Positions 1-8,309 of a stretch of DNA of 64,000 nucleotides are shown here, piece by piece. The DNA is from Vibrio porteresiae DSM 19223 (GTDB lineage Bacteria > Pseudomonadota > Gammaproteobacteria > Enterobacterales > Vibrionaceae). The position numbers and the translations under genes are program-made. How positions within the stretch are numbered: position 1 is the first letter of the stretch; each line of letters starts with the position of its first letter. The stretch is from contig NZ_AP024896.1 in NCBI RefSeq assembly GCF_024347055.1, positions 434,001-498,000 of the forward strand, written 5' to 3'. The notes under the pieces are model-generated. The model saw nothing but the letters and a program-made list of their open reading frames with translations, was not told where the DNA came from and did not search any database.

Positions 1-82
1 CCGGGAAACTTCATGTTGGGAGTGCGAGTCAAAAATTTTCGCGGATGATATCACAAAAATTTCAGAGAAGTTGCACTTTTAT

Positions 83-120
83 TAAGGGCACGATTTAAAC
101 AATGTTAAGCCGTGCCCTTA
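83..120. terminator. Hairpin downstream of creA
   Basis: A 10-bp perfect inverted repeat (TAAGGGCACG and its complement, 83-92 and 111-120) sits just past the end of creA. No clean T-run follows on either strand, so rho-independent termination is possible but unproven. Confidence 0.4.
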
Positions 121-133
121 GAAAAATCTGAGA

Positions 134-610
134 CTATTTTTTCTCACCAATGTAAGCGTTATAGGCTTTTGTGCCCCACAGTGGCACGGTCGAAAGGCTA
201 TGTTTAAAACTGCCAGATGTCTCTTTGGTGGAGTAGGAGATGTACATCAAGGTCTGGTTTTTAACATCAAAAATTCGACGAATTTTCATTGATTTAAAGA
301 AAATGCTCTTTGACTTTTTAAAGACGATTTCGCCAGATTCTGATTTATCAATGTTAGCGATCATCTCTGGGGTGATTTCACCTGTTTGACGACAGGCAAT
401 CGATGAGTCGGAAGGATCAGATAAACTCAGATTGGCTTCGATACTGGCCACATGGCAAGTAACGCCAGGGACGTCCGGATCGGTTAACGTATTAATCTTT
501 ATATCTTTGGTGGTGAAAATTCCCAAGCTGACATCGCCCACTTCTGAATTGTCGCAACCACTAAGTAGCAGGCCAAGCAACGCAACACTAAGTGTTCTTT
601 TTAACATCAT
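134..610 (-). CDS. creA: CreA family protein (putative lipoprotein)
   Basis: 158 residues, the usual size for CreA (about 157 in E. coli). An N-terminal hydrophobic stretch ends in a lipobox-like LLSGC with Cys19, suggesting a lipoprotein in this organism. The body carries the CreA pattern: a DPDV..VTC segment near residue 45, a CRQTG segment near 73, a KKSKSIFFKSMK strand and an ISYSTKE..GS..HSLSTVPL C-terminal part. CreA is a small periplasmic protein of unknown biochemical role. Here it stands alone, without the creBCD two-component genes. The family call is firm; the function is unknown. Confidence 0.85.
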   Translation of the reverse strand: MMLKRTLSVALLGLLLSGCDNSEVGDVSLGIFTTKDIKINTLTDPDVPGVTCHVASIEANLSLSDPSDSSIACRQTGEITPEMIANIDKSESGEIVFKKSKSIFFKSMKIRRIFDVKNQTLMYISYSTKETSGSFKHSLSTVPLWGTKAYNAYIGEKK

Positions 611-946
611 TCTAATTCCATGATTATTGATGCCTCATCATAACAGCTGATGATGACAGAACCAAAATATCCCTGCTCTCATCAAGTCACGCGAGCCAAG
701 GCAGTTTGAATTAGCCAAAACAGGCCCTGTCAGTGGTATTACTGTCTCTGTAACGACGACATCAGGTGATAAAGAGCTTGAGACATCCAGGGATGAACAG
801 TATGCTCATAGCCTCTCGGGCATCCTTTGATGCTCAAACTAACTGTGAGATGCCGTTTCAATAAGAATATCAACATGCTTTTTTCACCATGTTTAGCATT
901 TGATTTTGAGAGGGAACAGGCGTCTCTATACAAGTGAAACAAAACT
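611..946. other. Intergenic region, 336 bp
   Basis: The region separates creA (leftward) from a rightward gene and must hold both promoters; I see no convincing -35/-10 pair. A 67-codon open frame on the minus strand (739-942) has no ribosome binding site and an unconvincing composition, so I do not call it. The stretch may be a repeated Vibrio intergenic sequence, which cannot be tested from one copy. Confidence 0.3.
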
Positions 947-1477
947 ATGACTCAAGTTACCCCAAATGTGTTCCAAGTAAAAAATAGCTGGCTATGGCAA
1001 CAAATCGAAGTGGAGTTTCCTACTGCGGAAAGTCTGCGAGGTCGGGCTCGTTATCAAGAGCTCTTGGATGCGCAAAAGGTGGTGTCGCTGTCATTAAGTG
1101 ACGATGTCACTGACGAACAGCTCGATGGTGTGTTCCTTGTCGATTTCCACCGTTTAACCGTTATGTTTGCTTTGCTGCAAGCCAAGCGTGCAACCGATGA
1201 AGTTGCACAAAATGAGTTGGTGGAGTTTTTTACTCAAATCATCTATTCAGAACCTTGTGATCTCTACCTGGGCTTTGCTGATGGTCAGCCAATTGCTGCC
1301 GCGCTTCTAACGAAGAGCGATGGTGAAGTACTGGTTTCTGATGTAGTGATGTTGCCCAATTCATTGTACAGCTCGACGCAATCTTATATTCAAGCGCTGC
1401 TGAAAAAGAGCCAAGCGGTACAGCCAAACAGTCAACTTTGGCTTGAGCAACCCAGCGGTAATCCTCTTTTGGGGTAG
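947..1477 (+). CDS. Hypothetical protein, unrecognised
   Basis: 176 residues, soluble, acidic, with no signal peptide or membrane segment. The upstream AAGTGAAAC is only a weak ribosome binding site. The second half (about residues 95-140) reads like alternating strands and a helix, with a DLYLGFADGQPIAAALL segment that faintly recalls a GNAT acetyltransferase core, but no acetyl-CoA P-loop (R/Q-x-x-G-x-G/A) is visible. The frame is open throughout and codon use matches the neighbours, so it is probably a real gene. Function unknown; the acetyltransferase resemblance is only a guess. Confidence 0.6.
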   Translation: MTQVTPNVFQVKNSWLWQQIEVEFPTAESLRGRARYQELLDAQKVVSLSLSDDVTDEQLDGVFLVDFHRLTVMFALLQAKRATDEVAQNELVEFFTQIIYSEPCDLYLGFADGQPIAAALLTKSDGEVLVSDVVMLPNSLYSSTQSYIQALLKKSQAVQPNSQLWLEQPSGNPLLG

Positions 1478-1646
1478 TTTCACCTGTTTAGGTCACGTTC
1501 TTTAGCGAGAGTCACTGCTCGATAAAGTGGTTTTAGTGACTTGGGCTGAAATTATTTACATTGCCTCATTAGCCTAACAATATTCTGTTAAGTCCATCAT
1601 TTCTCCTTACTTCTTGGCGATTACACTGCTGAGAGGGGGAGACCAT

Positions 1647-2312
1647 ATGACCAAAACAAAAAAGCAGTGTGTAATTTTTGATTGTGAGGGAACGCTGGTA
1701 GATAGCGAGCGTTTGTGCTGTCAGGTGTTACAGCAATTGTTGCGCGAGATTGGTGTTATTCTCTCGCTCAATGAGGTGATGAAGCATTTTGATGGTGGTA
1801 AAAGCGCAGATATATTAAATCAGCTACTTATGGCGACTCATGTTCACGCCGATGTCGATGCGCTAGAGATAGAGTATCGACGTCGTACTGATGCCTTATT
1901 TAAAAATGAACTGCAGGCGATGCCAGGCGCTAAGGCGCTGCTGCAGCGACTCAAAGAGCAGCGCATTGATATGTGCATTGCTTCCAATGCTCCCCGTGAA
2001 AAAATCGCACAGATGCTTTCCAATGCGGGCCTCGCGGATTATTTCCAAGATCATATCTATTCTGGGTTTGATGCTAACAGTTGGAAACCCGACCCCGATC
2101 TTATTCATTATTGCGCGATGAACATGGGCTATCGCCTTGATGACTGTGTCTACATCGATGATACATTGCAGGGAGTTACCGCTGGTGTCTTAGCGGGCGT
2201 TAAAACGTTTCATCTGCAGGGCTCTGCTCGAATGCATGAGTGTGGTTATCCAGAAGTAGAGTCTCTACAGAATCTAGCGGACTTAAGCCAATTTCTCGAG
2301 TTGCCCAAATGA
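1647..2312 (+). CDS. HAD-family phosphatase, YieH-like
   Basis: 221 residues from the ATG at 1647, which follows GAGAGGGGGAG; an upstream in-frame start at 1614 lacks a ribosome binding site. It has the haloacid-dehalogenase order: motif I (FDCEGTLVDSE) at residues 11-21, an alpha-helical cap, motif II (IASNAP), the lysine of motif III (WKPDPDL) and acidic motif IV (VYIDDT). Length and layout match E. coli YieH (6-phosphogluconate phosphatase), but substrate cannot be read from sequence. The usual second aspartate of motif I is Glu14 here, while the nucleophile Asp12 is kept. It precedes cutA, 54 bp away. Confidence 0.8.
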   Translation: MTKTKKQCVIFDCEGTLVDSERLCCQVLQQLLREIGVILSLNEVMKHFDGGKSADILNQLLMATHVHADVDALEIEYRRRTDALFKNELQAMPGAKALLQRLKEQRIDMCIASNAPREKIAQMLSNAGLADYFQDHIYSGFDANSWKPDPDLIHYCAMNMGYRLDDCVYIDDTLQGVTAGVLAGVKTFHLQGSARMHECGYPEVESLQNLADLSQFLELPK

Positions 2313-2366
2313 CTTCATTAGCCAACTTCGCTAGAATAGCGTCATCCGTACCATTGGAGGTAAAAG

Positions 2367-2693
2367 ATGAACCCCCAAGATTTTTGTATCGTTTTAACCA
2401 CAACGAACAAGCAGGAAAATGCCCAGCAAATGATCCAAGTCTTGCTGGAGCAAAAGCTTGCTGCATGCATCCAAACGATGCCCATCAGTAGTCACTACGT
2501 TTGGCAGGGCGAGATCTGTCACGAAGAAGAAGTGTTACTGGTGATCAAAACTCAACTTGAGTGTTACTCCGATGTGGAGCAAACACTAACTGCTCTTCAC
2601 GATTATGACGTTCCGCAAATCGTGCAGGTGCCGATCACCGAAGGTTTTCACCCGTACCTCGCTTGGATTAAGCAAAATACACAAAAAAAATAA
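2367..2693 (+). CDS. cutA: Divalent-cation tolerance protein CutA
   Basis: 108 residues, typical CutA1 length, with a strong ribosome binding site (TTGGAGG, 8 bases before ATG). The family pattern is visible: FCIVLTTTN at the N-terminus, LLEQKLAACIQ near residues 28-38, S..VWQGEICHEEEVLLVIKT in the middle, and an H.YDVPQIVQVPI segment near 80-92. CutA forms trimers and is linked to copper/divalent metal tolerance, although its molecular role is unsettled. In many vibrios it lies next to dsbD; here the neighbours are a HAD phosphatase upstream and a convergent membrane-protein gene downstream. Confidence 0.93.
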   Translation: MNPQDFCIVLTTTNKQENAQQMIQVLLEQKLAACIQTMPISSHYVWQGEICHEEEVLLVIKTQLECYSDVEQTLTALHDYDVPQIVQVPITEGFHPYLAWIKQNTQKK

Positions 2694-2746
2694 GGTGACG
2701 GATCACCTTACTTTGATATCACTCTACTGATATTGCATGCGCCACT

Positions 2747-3352
2747 TTAAGCTTGGAAGCGTTTAGGATTGTGGCGACATTGCCAGCTTAATAAACTCAA
2801 TGCGCACAGTGCACCGAGTGTGTCACACAGCATATCTTTCTGTGCATCCCAAATATCCCCTTGAGATCCTAAGAAGGCGATTCCATTTTCGCCACCGGCT
2901 AAGTCGGCATACCACCACTCAATGATTTCATAGCCAGCAGCGACGCTCATAATCGCAAACAGAGCGAATGCACGCGCTAACCATGGGTGAGCTAAACGTC
3001 GACGTATGATGATTTCAGCGATGGGATAGGCATAAAGACCGATAGCGAAGTGCGCGACGCGGTCAAAATTATTCCTCTCAGAACCAATCAGTTGGTTAAA
3101 CCAATGAAATGGCACTTCAGCAAAGGTGTATTTGGCACCTATCGTGTGCATTGCCATCCAAATGAACATAAGACAGTAGGCAGTTTTGCTTAAGGGCACA
3201 AGAGTTGAGCCCCACCACGTGAGAGCCAAAATCAGCATCACTGGGATGATTTCAGCAATCCACACCGATTGTGAATTTGGTGCAACGGCGGAAAAAATAA
3301 ATAGCACGGCGTAGCCGAGCGTAAACCAAGTGAGTTGGCGAGGTACGGTCAT
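2747..3352 (-). CDS. yjdF: YjdF/DUF2238 inner-membrane protein
   Basis: 201 residues with about five or six hydrophobic segments and short polar loops. The DUF2238 signature is clear: DRVAHFAIGLYAYPIAE near the middle, then a GYEIIEWW helix, then FLGSQGDIWDAQKDMLCDTLGAL near the C-terminus, in which conserved Asp, Gln and Lys residues cluster at the membrane face. Members are inner-membrane proteins of unknown function. It converges with cutA. An AAGGA about 11 bases upstream is a passable ribosome binding site. Confidence 0.85.
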   Translation of the reverse strand: MTVPRQLTWFTLGYAVLFIFSAVAPNSQSVWIAEIIPVMLILALTWWGSTLVPLSKTAYCLMFIWMAMHTIGAKYTFAEVPFHWFNQLIGSERNNFDRVAHFAIGLYAYPIAEIIIRRRLAHPWLARAFALFAIMSVAAGYEIIEWWYADLAGGENGIAFLGSQGDIWDAQKDMLCDTLGALCALSLLSWQCRHNPKRFQA

Positions 3353-3853
3353 GTTGCATTCAGTCCTTGATGGCAGTCAGTTATAGCGCATGGCGAAATC
3401 CATTGTGAAACATGCCATGCAAAAAACATCGACTTGCGATGTTATAAGGGTTTTGCAGCGAGTGGTATAGGGTAAAAAATCGTTCTCATCCGTGTGTCAC
3501 TTTGCGCAAAAATCAGTATTATTGCAATTTGTTGCAAAGATATGGATTTTTGGGGTAAGTCGCAAAACCTAGTAACTCTTTAAAAATATTAATCATTTAC
3601 CCTGATCTATTATCTACCTTGTCCTATTCTTATTGCTAGAGCCATGTCATACCTTAGTTAACTGTTTGAACGAGATTCTCTTTTTTGCTTCATCTAGGGG
3701 ACAAGGAAGATGGAACGACAATGATGCGCTGGGATTTGGTGTCATTGAGAAATGGACTCGGGGTCAAAATCCGATGGCGTTGCCAAGGTTGTTACTCGAC
3801 AAAAGCGATCGGATAGATTTGAATAGAATGACGATATTCGCAGTGGACGCACT
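3353..3853. promoter_or_regulatory. Divergent intergenic region, 501 bp
   Basis: This A+T-rich stretch lies between the divergent yjdF and DnaJ-related genes and must carry both promoters. I see no clear operator. An open frame from 3633 overlaps the downstream gene in another frame and lacks a ribosome binding site. A 31-codon frame at 3721-3816 follows AAGGAAG but has no recognisable content. Nothing else is supported. Confidence 0.3.
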
Positions 3854-4498
3854 ATGTCAGAAACTCACCACCTCACAGCGACGTTTCAGGGCTACATGGA
3901 AAACCCATTAGTATGGCCGATTTTTGAAGTTCTGAAACATCAACCTTCCGGTTGGAAAGTGCATACCTTGGCGTCTCATTTGGGTGAGATTGGTTTTATG
4001 CCAACCCTTGATGATTCGTCGGAAAAAGATCTATTTAAACGCAATTTTCTGATGATGAATGCGCTCTTTCAACTGCAAGAAACCCTTTACCCAGAAAAGT
4101 GGTTACAAGTTGAAGCCATGGACATTGTGCTTAGCCCTATGTTCCAAAGTCAGATGCATTACATTGATACCGACAATCCACTACGTGATTACTATATGCA
4201 GTGGGAAAACTACGAAGCCAACGAAGGGGAAGTGAAGCGGTTATTGAACGAGTTTTGGACTCGTTATCGCAAGTTCGTTGGTGGCGATGAGGACCATAAA
4301 AACCTGAGCCGTTTGCAGGCCCTGCGACTGTTTGAATTAGATGAAACGGCCAGTGCAGCTCAAATTCGGAAAACCTGGCGACGTTTAGCGCTGCGTTGGC
4401 ATCCGGATCGAGAGAACGGAAATTCGGAAAAATTCCGTATTCTTTGCGAAGCTTGGCATGTTCTGCGTCGAGATGAATTTCAGGACATGTTCAGCTAA
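3854..4498 (+). CDS. DnaJ-related protein (N-terminal DNAJ-related domain plus J-domain)
   Basis: 214 residues. The first 130 match the DNAJ-related N-terminal domain found in vibrios and relatives (NPLVWPIFEVLKHQP..WKVHTLA). The last 60 residues are a J-domain: LRLFELDETASAAQIRKTWRRLALRWHPDRENG, containing the HPD tripeptide that stimulates Hsp70 ATPase. It lacks the G/F linker and zinc region of true DnaJ, so it is a specialised co-chaperone, presumably recruiting DnaK to unknown clients. No strong ribosome binding site precedes the ATG. It converges with the ABC-class ATPase gene. Confidence 0.82.
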   Translation: MSETHHLTATFQGYMENPLVWPIFEVLKHQPSGWKVHTLASHLGEIGFMPTLDDSSEKDLFKRNFLMMNALFQLQETLYPEKWLQVEAMDIVLSPMFQSQMHYIDTDNPLRDYYMQWENYEANEGEVKRLLNEFWTRYRKFVGGDEDHKNLSRLQALRLFELDETASAAQIRKTWRRLALRWHPDRENGNSEKFRILCEAWHVLRRDEFQDMFS

Positions 4499-4551
4499 TT
4501 GAGTAACGTCAGTTAGTCAATAACTGACGTTAGTTCAGTATGTTAGGTAAA

Positions 4552-4577
4552 GCCTAAGTTTAACGGTTAGGCTTTAA
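4552..4577. terminator. Hairpin at the convergent gene ends
   Basis: An AAAGCCTAA / TTAGGCTTT inverted repeat overlaps the last codons of the leftward ATPase gene and lies 54 bp past the rightward DnaJ-related gene. The A/T ends could support termination in either direction. Confidence 0.45.
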
Positions 4578-6216
4578 ACTGAGCTTGGCGCATGCGGTTT
4601 AACGCCGCCATCACATCGAGTACGCGAGGTAATGCCAAATCGCCTTGATTTGGCATTGTTTTATGCCATTCTTGGCTCAGCATCGCTTGAATGGTTTCTG
4701 CTGGTTTTTTCGCCCATCCTGGATTTTGTGCTAACTGGAACCACAGCCAACCAATCGCATTCACTTCACTAGCGGACTCTAGTTGTTCAAGAGCTGATAA
4801 ATCCACAGTTTCACGACCAAAACGTAAGGTATGTGCTCCTTTGGCGCTCACGCGGAATTTGCCATCAGCAAGAATCTTCTGTAAGCCACCACAATGAAAT
4901 TGACGAGCAGGAATTTGTTGTAACTCGTGCTCACACTCATTATTACGCGTTGACGGATGGTGAGTGATCACTTCTTTGGCTTTGTCGGTCACATCAATGG
5001 CTTGGTAATCGTGCATTTGAATTACAGTATCTGCCACATCAAGGTAGTCACCTGACCCACCCATAACAATCAGTGTTGAGATGCCCAACATATCGCGCAG
5101 TTGACCAATACGATCGACCAGCGGGGTGATTGGCTCATCGCCCTTGCTCACAAGAGCTTGCATGCGCTCATCGCGAATCATGAAGTTGGTGGCTGAGGTA
5201 TCTTCATCGATAAGCAGAGTTGTCGCGCCAGCTTCAATGGATTCTTGCAGCCAAGCCGCTTGAGATGTCGAACCAGACGCATCTTGCGTACTAAAAGAGT
5301 GCGTATCACGCCCCATTGGTAAATGGTTGATATAATTTGAAATGTCGAGGTTGTGCACACAACGGCCATCTTCAGCACGAATCTTCATCGCTTGGCGATC
5401 GGTCACACAGTATTCACGGCCATCGCCAACGATGTGGTTATAGATGCCACGTTCAACCGCGGTCAGCAGGGTGGATTTGCCATGGAAACCGCCGCCAACG
5501 ACCAAAGTGATGCCACTTTTGATCCCCAAACCCGTCACAGCGCCGCGGTTAGGCGTCATTAAAGTCACTGCAAGTGACTCTGGTGCGCTGAATGCGACCG
5601 CTTCTTTCATCGGTAAATCACTGTTACCGGCAAGGCGTGGGAGAATGCTGCCATTGGCAATAAAACCAATCAGGCCATGCTCAGCAAGTTGATTGCGCAG
5701 CGCCTCTTGATCTTCAATGACCACACAGTGTTGGTCTAATGCTTCTAAGTCCAATTCGCGCGCCATAGTCGCACGACGTACGAATTTAGGCAGATGGAAG
5801 GTTAGAAGGTTAATGGCCTTTTTCGCCAGAATTTGGCGAGCTTCAGCTGGCAAATTGACACGAAAACGCAGCTCAATCCCTTCATCGGTAAAGACCACTG
5901 AGGTGGAATCGAGCACAGTTTGACCGGTTAGCGCAATTTCCACATCGTTTTCATGCAGAGCAAATTGGGCAAAACTGCGGGCGATAAAATCACGGGCAGC
6001 AATTTGGTAAGCTGCCGATTTGTCGCGCAGAAAAGCCAATCCTGAGGGTGCCCAAGCGCGAAATGCGCGTAAACGCGATGCTGGCGCGTATGGATCGGAC
6101 TGGATGTGATCGATAAACAGGGTGAAGTCACCGAAGTCATATTCACCTTTGATTTGCTGATAGGCACGATAATTCTGTTTTTCGAGTTTTTTCAGTCTTG
6201 AGGTTAATTGATCCAT
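4567..6216 (-). CDS. Predicted ABC-class ATPase (PF09818 type)
   Basis: 549 residues, soluble. The family is annotated as 'predicted ATPase of the ABC class'. A Walker A (GGGFHGKST) lies near residue 241 and a Walker B with catalytic Glu (TTLLIDEDTSATNFM) near 330. The N-terminal third has the family's own pattern (KKLEKQNYRAYQQIKGEYDFGDFTLFIDHIQSDPYAPASR). No transmembrane domain is present and no permease is adjacent, so it is not a transporter component; it resembles soluble ABC proteins of SMC/MutS/Rli type in lacking a membrane partner. Biological role unknown. The gene follows fabV on the same strand, 198 bp apart. Confidence 0.85.
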   Translation of the reverse strand: MDQLTSRLKKLEKQNYRAYQQIKGEYDFGDFTLFIDHIQSDPYAPASRLRAFRAWAPSGLAFLRDKSAAYQIAARDFIARSFAQFALHENDVEIALTGQTVLDSTSVVFTDEGIELRFRVNLPAEARQILAKKAINLLTFHLPKFVRRATMARELDLEALDQHCVVIEDQEALRNQLAEHGLIGFIANGSILPRLAGNSDLPMKEAVAFSAPESLAVTLMTPNRGAVTGLGIKSGITLVVGGGFHGKSTLLTAVERGIYNHIVGDGREYCVTDRQAMKIRAEDGRCVHNLDISNYINHLPMGRDTHSFSTQDASGSTSQAAWLQESIEAGATTLLIDEDTSATNFMIRDERMQALVSKGDEPITPLVDRIGQLRDMLGISTLIVMGGSGDYLDVADTVIQMHDYQAIDVTDKAKEVITHHPSTRNNECEHELQQIPARQFHCGGLQKILADGKFRVSAKGAHTLRFGRETVDLSALEQLESASEVNAIGWLWFQLAQNPGWAKKPAETIQAMLSQEWHKTMPNQGDLALPRVLDVMAALNRMRQAQFKA

Positions 6217-6342
6217 AGTATGACAGCTCGTCTCGTCTGAGGTAAAAGGAGGGGGATTATAGAAACCGCATTCTCCAGAGTAAAGTCAGGATAGCAACTT
6301 AGCGCAGCATTCGCTGTAGATTGATGGAAATGAACACAAAAA

Positions 6343-6384
6343 AGCCTGATTTTTCTGTCACACTTGGTGAGGAAACATCAGGCT
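6343..6384 (-). terminator. Terminator of fabV
   Basis: Read on the minus strand, an AGCCTGAT / ATCAGGCT stem with a 26-base loop is followed by a run of T (forward A-run just before 6343), 31 bp after the fabV stop. Confidence 0.7.
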
Positions 6385-6414
6385 ATTCGTATTCACAGCG
6401 TCAAAACGAAGACA

Positions 6415-7617
6415 TTATTCGTCGTCTTGGTTTACGTATTGGCTCAGGTCAACGTCTTGTTGGTAGTTCACTGCGTCAAAGCCAAAGCCGTTAAGCTGCA
6501 TAAATTCTTGCTTAAATCCAGCGTAGTCGCCAAGTTCACGGAAATTCGCTTCGTTGAGTTCGCTTAGGATGGCATTCACTTTGGCCTGAGTTTCAGGAGC
6601 CAACTCGCGGTCATCCATGCGAACTAGACGCTCGCCATCGACACGTACTTTGTCATGTCCGTAGAGTTTCTCGCGAAATAGACGTTGCATTTGACCAATG
6701 GTATTTTCATGAGTGCCTGCTTCTTTCATCACTTTATACAAAGCGATCATATAAGGGCTCAGACCCGGAATCACCATACTCGCTTTAGTCACAACGGCTT
6801 TACACACCGTAGCGTAAGCTCCGCCGTCATAGTTAGCCAGTTTCAAATTCAGCGAGTGGCTGGTTTGATGCAGGTCGATTTTCGCTTGGCCAAGTGTGCC
6901 ATCAAGATAAATCGGATGAGTGATCTCTGGTCCCATGTACGAGAACGCGATGGTTTTACACCCTTGGGCGATAGAATCAACGTTGATTAAGGCATCAACC
7001 CAGTTTTCCCAATCTTCTCCGCCCATCACTTTGATCGTGCTGTGCAGCTCATCATCCGTGGCTGGTGTGAGTTGAAGATTTTGCCAGCGATCATCTTCAA
7101 GAATGATCGTCGACCCCGCTACTGTGTCACCAATCGGTTTGATAAACGAATGCCAGAAACGATCGGAATTCGCCTGACGACGTTTGCCACTGGCAATACT
7201 GTAAATGATGAGATCGACTTCGCCTTCGAAATAGGTTTCGATGGCTTCAATGACTTGATCTTTTAGTTCTTGAGAGAACACATCGCCATTGATATTTACT
7301 GCAGTTCTACCAGCGTTTTCCGCGTGCTTCTTGAAATAGTAATTGTTGTAGTAGCCAGCGCTGCCAGTTTGCGTTTCTGATGGAGCTCTTTCTAACGATA
7401 CGCCAATGGTATCAGCCTGAGCGCCACCAAACGTGAGAGCGATACGCGCTGCTAGACCGTAACCAGAAGATGCGCCGAGAATCAGAACTCGTTTTGGCCC
7501 TTGAGTGATAGGCTCTGCTTTTTTAACAAACTCAATTTGCTGCAAGATAGCTTGCTCGCAACCTAATGGATGGGCGGTTTTTGCCACCACACCCTTAATA
7601 ACGGGTTCTATGTGCAT
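6415..7617 (-). CDS. fabV: Enoyl-[acyl-carrier-protein] reductase FabV (NADH)
   Basis: 400 residues from the second in-frame Met (an alternative start lies 12 bp upstream); this is the family length. It catalyses the last reduction of fatty-acid elongation. The N-terminal PVIKGVVAKTAHPLGCE, the Rossmann loop VLILGASSGYGLAARIA (about residues 45-60) and the catalytic Tyr-x8-Lys (YLDGTLGQAK, about residues 235-244) define FabV. This longer spacing distinguishes FabV from FabI, and FabV enzymes are known for triclosan insensitivity. The conserved QMQRLFREKLY and C-terminal region are complete. It is monocistronic with its own terminator. Confidence 0.95.
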   Translation of the reverse strand: MHIEPVIKGVVAKTAHPLGCEQAILQQIEFVKKAEPITQGPKRVLILGASSGYGLAARIALTFGGAQADTIGVSLERAPSETQTGSAGYYNNYYFKKHAENAGRTAVNINGDVFSQELKDQVIEAIETYFEGEVDLIIYSIASGKRRQANSDRFWHSFIKPIGDTVAGSTIILEDDRWQNLQLTPATDDELHSTIKVMGGEDWENWVDALINVDSIAQGCKTIAFSYMGPEITHPIYLDGTLGQAKIDLHQTSHSLNLKLANYDGGAYATVCKAVVTKASMVIPGLSPYMIALYKVMKEAGTHENTIGQMQRLFREKLYGHDKVRVDGERLVRMDDRELAPETQAKVNAILSELNEANFRELGDYAGFKQEFMQLNGFGFDAVNYQQDVDLSQYVNQDDE

Positions 7618-7709
7618 TAGTGTCACCATCGTGTTGAACAGAAGGGACGAGAATACCTTATATTCCGCGGGGCTTTATTGAGCTAGACCATTAAAAGTGG
7701 TGATATTTG

Positions 7710-8309
7710 TTATAAATATGGGAGTAATTCGTTAGCCATGTAGTTGGCGATCCATGCTTGTGCTTCTGGCTTAGGGTGTAAACCATCGGCCATAATCCAC
7801 TCTGGTTTGGTGATGATTTGTTCAAGATAGAAGGGAATAAGAGGAACTTTTTCCGCTTCACTTACCTTAGCAAAAACCTCATAAAACATAGTGGTATAGC
7901 GCTTGCCATAATTGGGAGGCATACGAATTTGCATCACAAGTGCTTTTGCATTGCTGGCCTGTATTTGTTGTACAATTTGGCGTAAGTTATTGGTAATCAA
8001 GGGAGTAGGAAAACCGCGTAGCCCGTCATTTGCCCCTAACTCGACCAATACAACATCAGGGTGATGTTTTGTTAACAATCCGGGTAACCGAGCTAAACCG
8101 TTACCGGATGTGTCACCTGAGATGCTAGCGTTAACAACCGTAACATTTTTTCCTTTTTCACTCAGTTCATGACTGAGTAAACTGGCCCAAGCCTGCTCGA
8201 TTGGCATTTGGTAACCTGCGCTAAGGCTATCTCCGAGAATCATTAATGTTTGACTCGTAGCGCTGGTGGAACACAGCAACAGTAACAGCAAGGAAAGTCT
8301 TCGAATCAT
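7710..8309 (-). CDS. tesA: Multifunctional acyl-CoA thioesterase I / protease I / lysophospholipase L1
   Basis: 199 residues, starting at the Met whose codon occupies 8307-8309. A signal peptide (residues 1 to about 20, RRLSLLLLLLCS) sends it to the periplasm. The SGNH/GDSL blocks are all present: GDSLSAGY with the nucleophile Ser, GDTSGNG, GANDGLRG, and the catalytic Asp and His in DGLHP near the C-terminus. It hydrolyses acyl-CoA, acyl-ACP and lysophospholipid esters. Its start codon shares bases with that of divergent ybbA within a CATG tetranucleotide; divergent tesA/ybbA is the usual gammaproteobacterial order. An upstream Met at 8321 would lengthen it by four residues and overlap ybbA. 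Confidence 0.93.
   Translation of the reverse strand: MIRRLSLLLLLLCSTSATSQTLMILGDSLSAGYQMPIEQAWASLLSHELSEKGKNVTVVNASISGDTSGNGLARLPGLLTKHHPDVVLVELGANDGLRGFPTPLITNNLRQIVQQIQASNAKALVMQIRMPPNYGKRYTTMFYEVFAKVSEAEKVPLIPFYLEQIITKPEWIMADGLHPKPEAQAWIANYMANELLPYL

Noticed and set aside
739..942. 67-codon minus-strand open frame between creA and the next gene
   Set aside because: No ribosome binding site and no recognisable domain; possibly part of a repeated intergenic sequence, but one copy cannot show that.
3633..3911. 92-codon open frame upstream of the DnaJ-related gene
   Set aside because: No ribosome binding site, unlikely composition, and it overlaps the well-supported J-domain gene in another frame.
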